Assembly: GCA_009841075.1 (NCBI GenBank)
Contig: VXMP01000047.1
Coordinates: 1 to 32,011, forward strand
Origin: Acidimicrobiia bacterium
GTDB lineage: Bacteria; Actinomycetota; Acidimicrobiia; Spongiisociales; Spongiisociaceae
Direction: 5' to 3'
DNA length: 32,011 nucleotides
Shown: in pieces, positions 23,041 to 31,336 of the stretch
How positions within the stretch are numbered: the first letter of the stretch is position 1
Layout of the letters: every line of letters starts with the position of its first letter
The notes under the pieces: model-generated
What the model was told of the DNA's origin: nothing
Database searches by the model: none
Seen by the model: the letters and a program-made list of their open reading frames with translations, nothing else
Made by a program: the position numbers and the translations under genes

Positions 23041-23784
23041 ATGCATACGGGTGAAAAAAATGTGTTAGGCACCATGCGGTCACAGCTGTTCAATTTTGAC
23101 ACTTCGGCCGGTCGAGCCACGGAACTCGGGTCGGCCTTCATCGTGGTCTTGTCTCTGATCACCCTGGTGATGGACACCGCGGTCGATGGGGGGAGTGTCG
23201 CGCATACCTGGCTGAGGCGGGCAGAGTTTGTCTTCTGGGTTACATTCTCGGTGGAATACGGGTTGCGGATTTATGCAGCTCCCAGGCGCTTCAAATACAT
23301 CCGGTCGTTCTACGGGATAGTTGACCTGTTGGCAGTGGTGGCAGGAATAACTTCCATCCTGACCCTGGGCGCGGCCAAGCCGTTACGCCTGTTGAGAGTG
23401 TTCCGGGTTTTGAAGATGGCGCGTTATAGCTCCGCAGTAGAACGGTTCTCCGATGCTTACGACGACATCAAAGACGAGCTGGCCCTTTTCTTGAGTATGA
23501 CGGCAATCCTGGCTTTTGTGGCGGCCTATGGAATCTGGGAGTTCGAACACGAAGTCAACGAGGCCTACGGAAACCTGTTCGAGGGTGTCTACTGGGCGGT
23601 CGCTTCCTTGACCATGGGTGCCGAGGGAATAGCGCCGGTCACTGTTCAGGGCAAGATTCTGGCGATGCTGATGGTGATGATAGGTCTGGGAATAGTGGCG
23701 GTACCGTCGGGATTGTTCGCCTCCGCCCTATCAAGAACCTACCCGCTACCTCCGGCTTCACCCGGCGACCAGGAGACAAGTTAA
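23041..23784 (+). CDS. Kv-type voltage-gated ion channel with atypical filter
   Basis: A 247-residue six-helix ion channel protein (ion transport family). S1 spans about 32-46, S2 about 61-78 and S3 about 90-108. S4 (about 114-128) carries Arg116, Arg119, Arg122, Lys125 and Arg128 at every third position, followed by S5 (about 147-166), a pore helix and S6 (about 205-230, ending VPSGLFASAL). The pore helix VYWAVASL leads into TMGAEGIAPVT where potassium channels have TVGYGD: Tyr becomes Ala and the second Gly becomes Glu. AAGGAAG precedes the ATG. It lies between defence genes, divergent from the broken methyltransferase and converging on the DUF262 gene with a 10-nt gap. Potassium selectivity is doubtful. 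Confidence 0.88.
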   Translation: MHTGEKNVLGTMRSQLFNFDTSAGRATELGSAFIVVLSLITLVMDTAVDGGSVAHTWLRRAEFVFWVTFSVEYGLRIYAAPRRFKYIRSFYGIVDLLAVVAGITSILTLGAAKPLRLLRVFRVLKMARYSSAVERFSDAYDDIKDELALFLSMTAILAFVAAYGIWEFEHEVNEAYGNLFEGVYWAVASLTMGAEGIAPVTVQGKILAMLMVMIGLGIVAVPSGLFASALSRTYPLPPASPGDQETS

Positions 23785-23794
23785 GCGACTCGAA

Positions 23795-26272
23795 CTATCT
23801 GCTTCCGTTCTCATCTGATGGATCGCTTAAGAGTGCCTGTACACGCTGGGTTTGGTCCGCTATCCATTGTGCAGCGTCGGGCCATTCTTCCTCGTTGTCG
23901 CGCTCCCATGTCATCTCAATCGAAATTGTCCGGCCTTCACGGGCCTTTTTGTCGGCACCGCGGTTGTTGATGGTTTGATCACCCATTGTTTCACGAATCA
24001 TCCTTGAGCACTCGTGCATCCGGGCGGTTCTTTGAGGCGAAGCGCTTTCTGTCGCACGAATGTAGATAACTATTCGTTCGGGGCCTATGTAAAACCTGAT
24101 AAGTTCGCCTTGAGAATTGAGAGCCTCGGTTTTCTGCCAAATCCCTCTCCATTCGTCGTGCTGGCCTGGAAGCCCTCCGGTTTGCCCCATCAGGAATCTC
24201 CAGAACCTTTGCGGAGTTCGGTTGTCGTCGCCTTCTATCTGTACCGTTACCCCGCAACGTTCACCCATCTTGCGACAACGGTCGGTGGTTTCTCTCCAGT
24301 TGCCATAGGGGTGTAAGACGTACTCCTCATGGCCGGGAACAGCACGCATGGTCAGGCGGCCCGCTTTGGTTCCGGGTAGATAACGGGTAGCGGGATGGAG
24401 GTTTGAGCTTATAGCCTGGCCCGATAGCCTTTCGGCGTTTTTCGGGTCCAGGTCCAATAGCGCCGCTGTAACGTTTAGCAACATATGAACGGCGAAGGTT
24501 TCTTCATGCCAGGGCCCGTCTCCGATACGCCATCTAAGTTGATCCTGGGAGGCGGTGGACACAGACGGTGGTTCCGAAGTTCCTCCTTTATTATCTTGCC
24601 AAGGCCATAGTTCCAGCGCCTTTTCCGTCAGGTTTTCGGCACGGCGTTCGATAGCAGCTTCGTCCCACCGGTCTTCCTCGGCAATGCGCCGGGTAATCAA
24701 GATCCCACTTTTTCTGTATGACGCACGTTTTTCGCTGAAGGGCCTGGTACCCATGGTGGGATTGGCGATATAACCACTCAGGGTAAGGTTGCCGAGCCGG
24801 TCGCGATATTGTTCGTGGATTTCTTCTGCGCTATCGCCTAAATCTCTCTTCCATTGGTCGGTGAGCTTGCGAGGCATTACGTGCTCAATGGTTAGACCTT
24901 TTCGATTTGGTGCCTCGTCGGGCTGCTCTCTTTCCATCAACGCACACAGAATCGCATATGTTGACGCTGTGGTGGAGGCCCCATACGCTTTTCGTTTCCG
25001 AATCCCTTCCCCGATCTCTTCGTCATTCGGCATTCCGATGCGTGTGTTCCGTTGATTACTGAAAATTGTGATCCAATAGTCGGCATAATCGTCATCTAGG
25101 CCTGGGCCAGGACGGTAGGCAAAGCTGGCTGCTTCGGTATTCATGCCGGCTGTGGACCGGTTGGCCAACCAGAGTCGGGTGATCCAGGTAGCTATATATT
25201 TCAAGACGGTATTCAAGTCTTGGCCTGCCCCCGGATGGACATCTTGGGCTGCGTCATCCAGCAGACGCAGAGAAAGAGGGCGGTGGGTGTGGATTCCCAT
25301 AGCACGGAGGTGTAGGAGAGTTCGTTCAACCTTCTGATCAGGATGGCTTCCGGCGGTTCCGGTCAAGATTCCGTAAAGATGAGCCAGCCGAGACAATTCC
25401 TGGCAAAGGGATGGTCGATCCTTGTCCTTACTTTCCAGGACGGCCCACCGTCGAAACTCTTCATAAGAGTGTTTGGTTCCAATGTTCTTGCCGGTGAGCA
25501 TTCGGAGGACGTCTCGTAAGAAAGTGTCTATTAGTGGGCTGCTATGTTCGGCACCGAGGCTTCGCTCCATAGGCAACCAGTGATGGTCATGAAGGTACTG
25601 TTGCACATCGTCTTCCAAGCCCATCAAGAGCCAGTTTTTGACCTTCTCGCCCTCCGTTAGGGGCCGCCCGGTGGCGTTGAGGCTCTCAAATATCTGCTGA
25701 GGATCATCTTGAGAACTCAAGGCGATACTTACCACCTTGAACCGCTCCAGACCTTTGAGTAGGCCGGCGGCGTCGTTATCCCTTACCAGTCGTCGGGCGA
25801 TTCTCCAGGCCTGGGTTACAGCACCCGGACCGGAGGGGTTACCTGCCAGGCCTCGTTGATATTCTGTTTCATCTCCGTCTTGGAGCCTTAATTTGCGGCG
25901 CTTTTCCAACCCTACGCCGTCGTTCTCCAGCCGTTTCCTTAGGAGGTTGGCGTTCCATTCGCCGTAATGATTATCAGGCCCCAGCTTTTCGGCGATGCAG
26001 GCCAGAAGAATGCTCACGGTGGTCAATCTTTGTTGTCCGTCAACGACTCGATGGGTTTGAACGACCCCTCCCGGTGCGGGCTCAGGAAAGGTCAGCAGGG
26101 CACCCCCGTAGTGTGCGGCTTCTGATTGATCAGCCTTAGCTATAACCAAGAGATCATCGACCAGGCGTTCGATGTCAGACTGGCCCCAGCTGTAGCGCCG
26201 CTGCCAACGGGGCACGACGTATTGAACCGCCCCGTCCAAGAGATGAAGGAATGGTATATGACTGGCCTGCAT
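23795..26272 (-). CDS. DUF262/DUF1524 (GmrSD-like) nuclease with C-terminal extension
   Basis: A protein of about 825 residues. The N-terminal DUF262 domain shows QRRYSWG (24-30) and VVDGQQRLTTVS (77-88), the ParB/Srx-like nucleotide-binding motifs of GmrS. The middle DUF1524 domain shows IEHVMPRKL (His464) and RLGNLTLSGYIANP, the His-Me nuclease pattern of GmrD. About 250 more residues follow, ending in a region rich in Trp/Glu resembling DUF4268. GmrSD cuts modified (glucosylated hydroxymethylcytosine) DNA; related fusions act against phage. The start is uncertain: ATG 26272 begins the domain, GTG 26326 would add 18 residues, and neither has a clear ribosome site. Confidence 0.88.
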   Translation of the reverse strand: MQASHIPFLHLLDGAVQYVVPRWQRRYSWGQSDIERLVDDLLVIAKADQSEAAHYGGALLTFPEPAPGGVVQTHRVVDGQQRLTTVSILLACIAEKLGPDNHYGEWNANLLRKRLENDGVGLEKRRKLRLQDGDETEYQRGLAGNPSGPGAVTQAWRIARRLVRDNDAAGLLKGLERFKVVSIALSSQDDPQQIFESLNATGRPLTEGEKVKNWLLMGLEDDVQQYLHDHHWLPMERSLGAEHSSPLIDTFLRDVLRMLTGKNIGTKHSYEEFRRWAVLESKDKDRPSLCQELSRLAHLYGILTGTAGSHPDQKVERTLLHLRAMGIHTHRPLSLRLLDDAAQDVHPGAGQDLNTVLKYIATWITRLWLANRSTAGMNTEAASFAYRPGPGLDDDYADYWITIFSNQRNTRIGMPNDEEIGEGIRKRKAYGASTTASTYAILCALMEREQPDEAPNRKGLTIEHVMPRKLTDQWKRDLGDSAEEIHEQYRDRLGNLTLSGYIANPTMGTRPFSEKRASYRKSGILITRRIAEEDRWDEAAIERRAENLTEKALELWPWQDNKGGTSEPPSVSTASQDQLRWRIGDGPWHEETFAVHMLLNVTAALLDLDPKNAERLSGQAISSNLHPATRYLPGTKAGRLTMRAVPGHEEYVLHPYGNWRETTDRCRKMGERCGVTVQIEGDDNRTPQRFWRFLMGQTGGLPGQHDEWRGIWQKTEALNSQGELIRFYIGPERIVIYIRATESASPQRTARMHECSRMIRETMGDQTINNRGADKKAREGRTISIEMTWERDNEEEWPDAAQWIADQTQRVQALLSDPSDENGSR

Positions 26273-26326
26273 GAGGTGTATGACTCCGACTCGCTTTCTT
26301 CGGATAATAGAGCACCAAAGGGACAC

Positions 26327-26364
26327 AAAAAAAAGAGGTCGCCGAAAAGAGAGCCACCCTCTTT
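26327..26364 (-). terminator. Terminator-like hairpin upstream of the DUF262 gene
   Basis: On the minus strand AAAGAGG (26364-26358) pairs perfectly with CCTCTTT (26338-26332), and the second arm runs into further T residues (to 26327). The loop is long, 19 nt. It points toward the DUF262 gene, whose coding start is about 55 nt further on. It could stop antisense transcription from the aminotransferase side or act as a leader attenuator. The long loop weakens the call. Confidence 0.35.
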
Positions 26365-26405
26365 AGTGAGTGGTGTGAGGTTTCCGGGCAATTAGACTTC
26401 CGGCG

Positions 26406-27737
26406 ATGAAGACACGCCCCTATCTCGACCATCTTTTGCTTTCGTTTACCAGTGCCAAGAATTGGCGGGAGGGGAACATTCCGGTGATCGTCCGGGGGGA
26501 GGGTTGTTATCTCTGGGATGAGGCCGGGGAACGATATCTGGATACCTTGGCCGGGCTGTTTTGTTGTCAGATCGGGCACGGCCGGGCCGACATCGCGGCG
26601 GCGATGGCCAAACAGGCCGAGCAGCTGGCGTTTTTTCCTTCCTGGTCTTCTACCACGCCCGTAACCCTGGAGGCGGCCTCACTGATCGCCGAGTTGTCCC
26701 CCGAGGACATGGATGCGGTGTTCTTCGTTAGCTCCGGTTCGGAGGCCAACGAGGCGGCCTTCAAGTTCGTCCGACAGTATCACCGGGCTAAAGGGCAGCC
26801 CACCAAGACCGGTGTAATCGCCCGAAGGGACGCCTATCACGGCACTTCGTTGGGTGCCCTCTCCGCTACCGGACTGGAAAACATTCGGGAGCCCTTCTTC
26901 CCCCTATTGGAAGGGTTCAGCCACGTTGCCAACACCCGCGGATATACCGATGGAAAGGCTGCCGCCGGTGTGGTCGAGGAGGAGATCCTGCGGCGCGGGC
27001 CGGAGAATGTGGGGATGGTGATTGCCGAGCCGGTACAGAATGGGGGAGGGGCGCTGGTTCCTCCGGAGGGTTACTGGCAGGAGCTGCGCCGCATCTGCGA
27101 TAAATACGGGGTGCTGCTGACCGCCGACGAAGTGATCTGCGGGTTCGGGCGGCTGGGGGCGTGGTTCGGCTCGGAGCACCTGGATGCCGAACCCGACCTT
27201 ATAACCTTCGCCAAGGGTGCCACTTCGGGTTACGCCCCGATCGGCGGTCTTATAGCCCGGCGTGACCTGGTGGAAACCGTGCTCGACTCACCGTCTGCCA
27301 GCTTCCTGCACGGGGCCACCTGGGGAGGCCATCCGGTGGTGATGGCGGCTGCCCTGGCCAACCTGACCGCCCTGCGGGAAGAGAAGGTCATCAAAAACGT
27401 TGCCGATTGGGAAGGTCGGTTCGAAAAAAATCTCTGGGATTTGCGTGCCTCCCACGATGTGGTGATGGACGTGCGGGGAACCGGATTCATCTACGCCCTG
27501 GAGCTGGGTCACAGCCGGAAGGACGCCCGGGGATACTCAGAGGAGGAAGGCCTGCGGGTGATGAACGAGGTGTTGCCCCGGCTGGCCCTGGACGCCAACC
27601 TCTATCTTCGGATGGACAATCGGGGCGGTGAGGTCAAGATCATGCTGTCGCCGCCGCTGATCGCCGCCGACCAGGAGCTGTCTGATCTGGCAGAAGGCCT
27701 TTCGCAGGTGTTCGACCGGCTGGCCGCCGAGGCTTAG
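26406..27737 (+). CDS. Class III (omega-amino) aminotransferase, pyruvate-dependent type
   Basis: A 443-residue PLP enzyme of fold type I. The PLP-binding lysine is Lys270 in FAKGATSGYAPIGG; other family sites are SSGSEANEAAFK, DAYHGTSLGALS and TADEVICGFGRLG. It resembles taurine-pyruvate and other omega-amino acid:pyruvate aminotransferases in layout, but the amino donor cannot be fixed from motifs. Alanine dehydrogenase is encoded 12 nt downstream, which fits pyruvate as acceptor and alanine as product. The whole protein reads through without interruption. The ATG at 26406 has no strong ribosome site. Confidence 0.9.
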   Translation: MKTRPYLDHLLLSFTSAKNWREGNIPVIVRGEGCYLWDEAGERYLDTLAGLFCCQIGHGRADIAAAMAKQAEQLAFFPSWSSTTPVTLEAASLIAELSPEDMDAVFFVSSGSEANEAAFKFVRQYHRAKGQPTKTGVIARRDAYHGTSLGALSATGLENIREPFFPLLEGFSHVANTRGYTDGKAAAGVVEEEILRRGPENVGMVIAEPVQNGGGALVPPEGYWQELRRICDKYGVLLTADEVICGFGRLGAWFGSEHLDAEPDLITFAKGATSGYAPIGGLIARRDLVETVLDSPSASFLHGATWGGHPVVMAAALANLTALREEKVIKNVADWEGRFEKNLWDLRASHDVVMDVRGTGFIYALELGHSRKDARGYSEEEGLRVMNEVLPRLALDANLYLRMDNRGGEVKIMLSPPLIAADQELSDLAEGLSQVFDRLAAEA

Positions 27738-27749
27738 GACTTTAAGCGG

Positions 27750-28832
27750 ATGAGGATCGGGGTCCCCACCGAGCTCAAAACCGATGAGTATCGGGTCGCC
27801 CTGACCCCCACTGCGGTGGAATCGCTCACCTCGGGCGGGCATCAGGTGATGGTCGAAAACCGGGCCGGATGGGGTTCCTACTTCAGCAACCAGGATTATG
27901 AGGCGGCCGGTGCCACCATCCTGGACCAGGCTGCCGAGGTTTGGGCCGAATCCGACCTGATCGTCAAGGTCAAAGAACCCCAGGATTCGGAGTTGTCTCT
28001 TCTGAAGTCGGGGCAGATTTTGTTCACCTATCTGCATCTGGCCGCCTATCCCCAGGTGGCCGAGGCCCTGTGTCGCTCCGGTGCCATCGGGCTGGCCTAT
28101 GAGACCACTCGGCTTCCCAACGGTGCGCTTCCTCTACTGGCACCCATGTCGGAGGTGGCCGGACGCATGGCCGCCCAGGTGGGTGCGCGTTTTCTGGAGA
28201 AGTCCGGCGGAGGACGAGGAGTGTTGATGGGGGGAGTGCCTGGGGTTCCGCCCGCTCGGGTGGCGATCATCGGTGGCGGACTGGCCGGATCCAACGCCTT
28301 GCGGGTGGCGACCGGTATGGGTGCCGACGTGACCGTTTTCGACCTCAACCCGGCCCGACTACGCGAGCTGGACAGTATCTATGGCGGGGCTATTACCACG
28401 GCCATGGCTCATCGGGCCGACGTGAGGGCGGCGGTTCTGGAAGCCGACCTGGTGATCGGGGCGGTACTGCTTCCTGGTGCCCGTGCACCCCGGGTTCTGA
28501 CCGCCGCAGACGTGTCGGATATGAAGGCGGGAGCGGTGGTGGTTGACATCGCCATCGACCAGGGGGGATGCTTCGAGACCTCTCGGGAAACTACCCATTC
28601 CGACCCAACCTACATCCTCGACGAGGTGGTGCATTATGCCGTGGGCAACATCCCCGGTGCCGTCCCCCGCACCTCCACCTTTGCCCTGGTCAACGCCACC
28701 CTGCCCTATATCCGCCTGCTGGCCGACCAGGGACTTGATCAGGCGATGGTGCTGCGTCCCGAGCTCGCCGAAGGCCTTAATGTTCGGGACGGTCGGGTCA
28801 CCAACGATGCGGTAAGAAGCGCCCTCGAATAG
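27750..28832 (+). CDS. ald: Alanine dehydrogenase
   Basis: A 360-residue NAD-dependent enzyme converting L-alanine to pyruvate, ammonium and NADH. Conserved sites visible are Arg15 in EYRVALTP, Lys75 in VKVKEP, His96 in TYLHLAAYP, and the nucleotide-binding loop IIGGGLAGSNALRVA. The late region VVVDIAIDQGGC carries the conserved catalytic Asp, and length and numbering agree with characterised alanine dehydrogenases. Placed 12 nt behind the aminotransferase and 25 nt before the FAD oxidoreductase, it probably recycles the alanine made by transamination. Confidence 0.95.
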   Translation: MRIGVPTELKTDEYRVALTPTAVESLTSGGHQVMVENRAGWGSYFSNQDYEAAGATILDQAAEVWAESDLIVKVKEPQDSELSLLKSGQILFTYLHLAAYPQVAEALCRSGAIGLAYETTRLPNGALPLLAPMSEVAGRMAAQVGARFLEKSGGGRGVLMGGVPGVPPARVAIIGGGLAGSNALRVATGMGADVTVFDLNPARLRELDSIYGGAITTAMAHRADVRAAVLEADLVIGAVLLPGARAPRVLTAADVSDMKAGAVVVDIAIDQGGCFETSRETTHSDPTYILDEVVHYAVGNIPGAVPRTSTFALVNATLPYIRLLADQGLDQAMVLRPELAEGLNVRDGRVTNDAVRSALE

Positions 28833-28857
28833 TCGGATCCGGATCAAGATAAAACCG

Positions 28858-31314
28858 ATGCCCCCCAACTCTTCTTCATCTGCCAAGCAGCTTCCCGATC
28901 GGGTGCAGGTGGTGGTGGTCGGCGGCGGCATCGTGGGCTGTTCGATCGCCTATCACCTCACCAGACGGGGCGTAACCGATGTCCTGTTGCTGGAGCAGAA
29001 CGCCCTGACCGGCGGAACCACCTGGCATGCCGCCGGGTTGGTCAGCCAGCTCAAGTCGAACCACACCCTCACCAAACTGGCCACCTACACCGCCCGCCTC
29101 TTCGAGGAGCTGGAGGACGAAACCGACCAGGCTACCGGCTACCGCACCACCGGATCGGTCACGGTGGCGTCGGATCCCGAAAGATGGGAGGAGGTTTTGC
29201 GGGGGATGTCGATGGCCCGGGCCGCCGGAATCGAAGTTCAGATCCTCGAACCGGATCAGGCCGCCGAGAAGTGGCCGCTGATGAATATTGACGACCTGAT
29301 CGGGGCAATCTACCTCCCCGAGGACGGGCAGACCAGTCCGGTCGACACCACCATGGCGTTGGCGAAAGGTGCCAAGGATCGGGGGGCCCGACTGGTGGAA
29401 GGGGTGGCGGTCACCTCGATTCGGGTGGAGAACGAACGGGCGGTGGGGGTGGAGACCGAAGCCGGATATGTCGAGGCGGAAACGGTGGTGATCGCCGGAG
29501 GAATGTGGACCCGTCAGCTGGCCGCCACCGCCGGGGTGAACGTCCCCGCCCTGGCCTGCGAGCACTTCTATGTGGTGACCGAGCCGCTGGAGGGGGTAAC
29601 GCCCGATCTGCCCACCCTGAGAGATCCGACCAACTACACCTACTTCAAGGAAGAGACCGGCAAGATCATGGCCGGGTTCTTTGAGCCGCAGGCCAAGACC
29701 TGGAAGTACGAGGTGCCCCGTGATTTCACCTTCGGTACCCTGCCGGAGGACTGGGAACACATCGGCCCGATTCTGGAGCGTTCCATCCATCGGGTGCCGG
29801 CGCTGGGCGAATGCGGTATCCAGCTGTTCCTGAACGGGCCGGAGTCGTTTACCCCGGACGGAACCTACTACCTGGGGGAGTCGCCCGAGGTGGATCGGCT
29901 CTTTGTGGCGGCCGGTTTCAACTCGGTCGGAATCCAATCCGCAGGTGGGGCGGGATGGGTACTGGCCGACTGGATCGTGGAAGGTCATCCTCCGATGGAT
30001 CTGTCTTCGGTGGATATTCGGCGAGCCTTCCCTTTCCAGGGCGAAGAGTCCTACCTGGAGGATCGGATCGCCGAAAGCCTGGGCACCTTATATGCCATGC
30101 ACTGGCCGTTCCGTCAGTTCGAATCGGCCCGCGACGTCTACCGCTCGGTGCTGCATGACCGTCTGACCGAATTGGGGGCGGTGTTCGGGGAGGTGGCGGG
30201 CTGGGAACGGCCCAACTGGTTCGCCTTGGAGGGCATGGAGCGGGTCTACCGATATTCGTACGGGATGCAGAACTGGTATCCGGCCTCCGCTCTCGAATGC
30301 GAGGCCACCCGCCAGCGGGTAGCGGTCTACGATCACTCCTCTTTCGCCAAGTTCCGAGTGGTCGGGGCGGAGGCGGTTGAGGTGCTCAACCAGATCGGCG
30401 GGGCGGACGTGGACACCCCGATCGGCAAGGTGGTCTACACCCAATGGCTGAACGACCGGGGCGGGATAGAAGCCGACCTAACGGTGACCAGGGTCGGGCC
30501 GGAGGAGTTTCTGGTGGTAACCGGCGCGGCGGTCGCCAACCGTGACTTCCACACCCTGCGGCGGGCCTTGCGGGGTCACGACGCCGAGTTGGTCGATATC
30601 ACCATGGACCTGCCCGCTATCGGGGTGATGGGCCCTCGATCTCGTGACCTGCTTGGAGCCTTGACCGATACGCCGCTGGACAATCGGAGCTTCCCGTTCG
30701 GATGGTCGCAGGAGATGACCGTGGCCGGTATTCCGGTTCGGGCCATGCGGGTCAGTTATGTGGGTGAGCTGGGCTGGGAGCTGTATGTGAAGCCGGATCG
30801 GATGGGCGGGCTGTTCGACGCGGTCATGTCCGAAGGGGCCGGTCTCGGTGTGCATCCGGGCGGATATCACTCCATGAACACCCTCCGCCTGGAGTCGGGG
30901 TTCCGGCATTGGGGCCACGATATTTCCGACGAGGACACCCCCTTGGAAGCCGGTTTGGGTTTCGCCGTGGCCTGGGACAAGCCGGGTGGTTTCCTCGGTA
31001 GGAGGGTTCTTGAGGCGCAGCGGGCAGAGTCGGTTCGGGTGAAGCGTCTGGTGCAGCTCCGGATTACCGACTCATCTCAGATTGTCTACCACGACGAGCC
31101 CATCCGCCGGGAGGGTGTGGTGGTGGGCCGGGTTACCTCCGGCATGTATGGGCACACCTTCGGGGCCTGCCTGGCCATGGGCTACCTGTATAACCAGGAG
31201 GGGGTGACCAAGGAGTGGATCGAATCGGGTTCGTTCGACATTGAGGTGGCCAGCGTTCAGGTGCCGGCGGACGCCCAAATCCGGCCTTTCTATCAGGCCC
31301 AGACCCGATCCTGA
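28858..31314 (+). CDS. FAD oxidoreductase-GcvT fusion, dimethylglycine/sarcosine dehydrogenase-like
   Basis: An 818-residue protein. The N-terminal FAD-binding loop is VVVVGGGIVGCSIAYHL, and TTWHAAGLV contains His57, the position of covalent flavin attachment in dimethylglycine dehydrogenases. The oxidoreductase (DAO) part runs to about residue 400. A GcvT-type aminomethyltransferase domain follows (about 430-810; YDHSSFAKFRVVG, MGPRSRDLL, YVGELGWELY), which in relatives passes the oxidised methyl group to tetrahydrofolate. The substrate could be dimethylglycine, sarcosine or another N-methyl amine. It closes the operon with the aminotransferase and alanine dehydrogenase, suggesting catabolism of small amino or methylated compounds. 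Confidence 0.9.
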   Translation: MPPNSSSSAKQLPDRVQVVVVGGGIVGCSIAYHLTRRGVTDVLLLEQNALTGGTTWHAAGLVSQLKSNHTLTKLATYTARLFEELEDETDQATGYRTTGSVTVASDPERWEEVLRGMSMARAAGIEVQILEPDQAAEKWPLMNIDDLIGAIYLPEDGQTSPVDTTMALAKGAKDRGARLVEGVAVTSIRVENERAVGVETEAGYVEAETVVIAGGMWTRQLAATAGVNVPALACEHFYVVTEPLEGVTPDLPTLRDPTNYTYFKEETGKIMAGFFEPQAKTWKYEVPRDFTFGTLPEDWEHIGPILERSIHRVPALGECGIQLFLNGPESFTPDGTYYLGESPEVDRLFVAAGFNSVGIQSAGGAGWVLADWIVEGHPPMDLSSVDIRRAFPFQGEESYLEDRIAESLGTLYAMHWPFRQFESARDVYRSVLHDRLTELGAVFGEVAGWERPNWFALEGMERVYRYSYGMQNWYPASALECEATRQRVAVYDHSSFAKFRVVGAEAVEVLNQIGGADVDTPIGKVVYTQWLNDRGGIEADLTVTRVGPEEFLVVTGAAVANRDFHTLRRALRGHDAELVDITMDLPAIGVMGPRSRDLLGALTDTPLDNRSFPFGWSQEMTVAGIPVRAMRVSYVGELGWELYVKPDRMGGLFDAVMSEGAGLGVHPGGYHSMNTLRLESGFRHWGHDISDEDTPLEAGLGFAVAWDKPGGFLGRRVLEAQRAESVRVKRLVQLRITDSSQIVYHDEPIRREGVVVGRVTSGMYGHTFGACLAMGYLYNQEGVTKEWIESGSFDIEVASVQVPADAQIRPFYQAQTRS

Positions 31315-31336
31315 CCGGCTAGAGGGTTTGGTTAGG

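Noticed and set aside
28876-29988. 370-residue minus-strand frame opposite the FAD oxidoreductase
   Set aside because: Fully contained within a clear oxidoreductase gene and biased in composition; no ribosome site of note.
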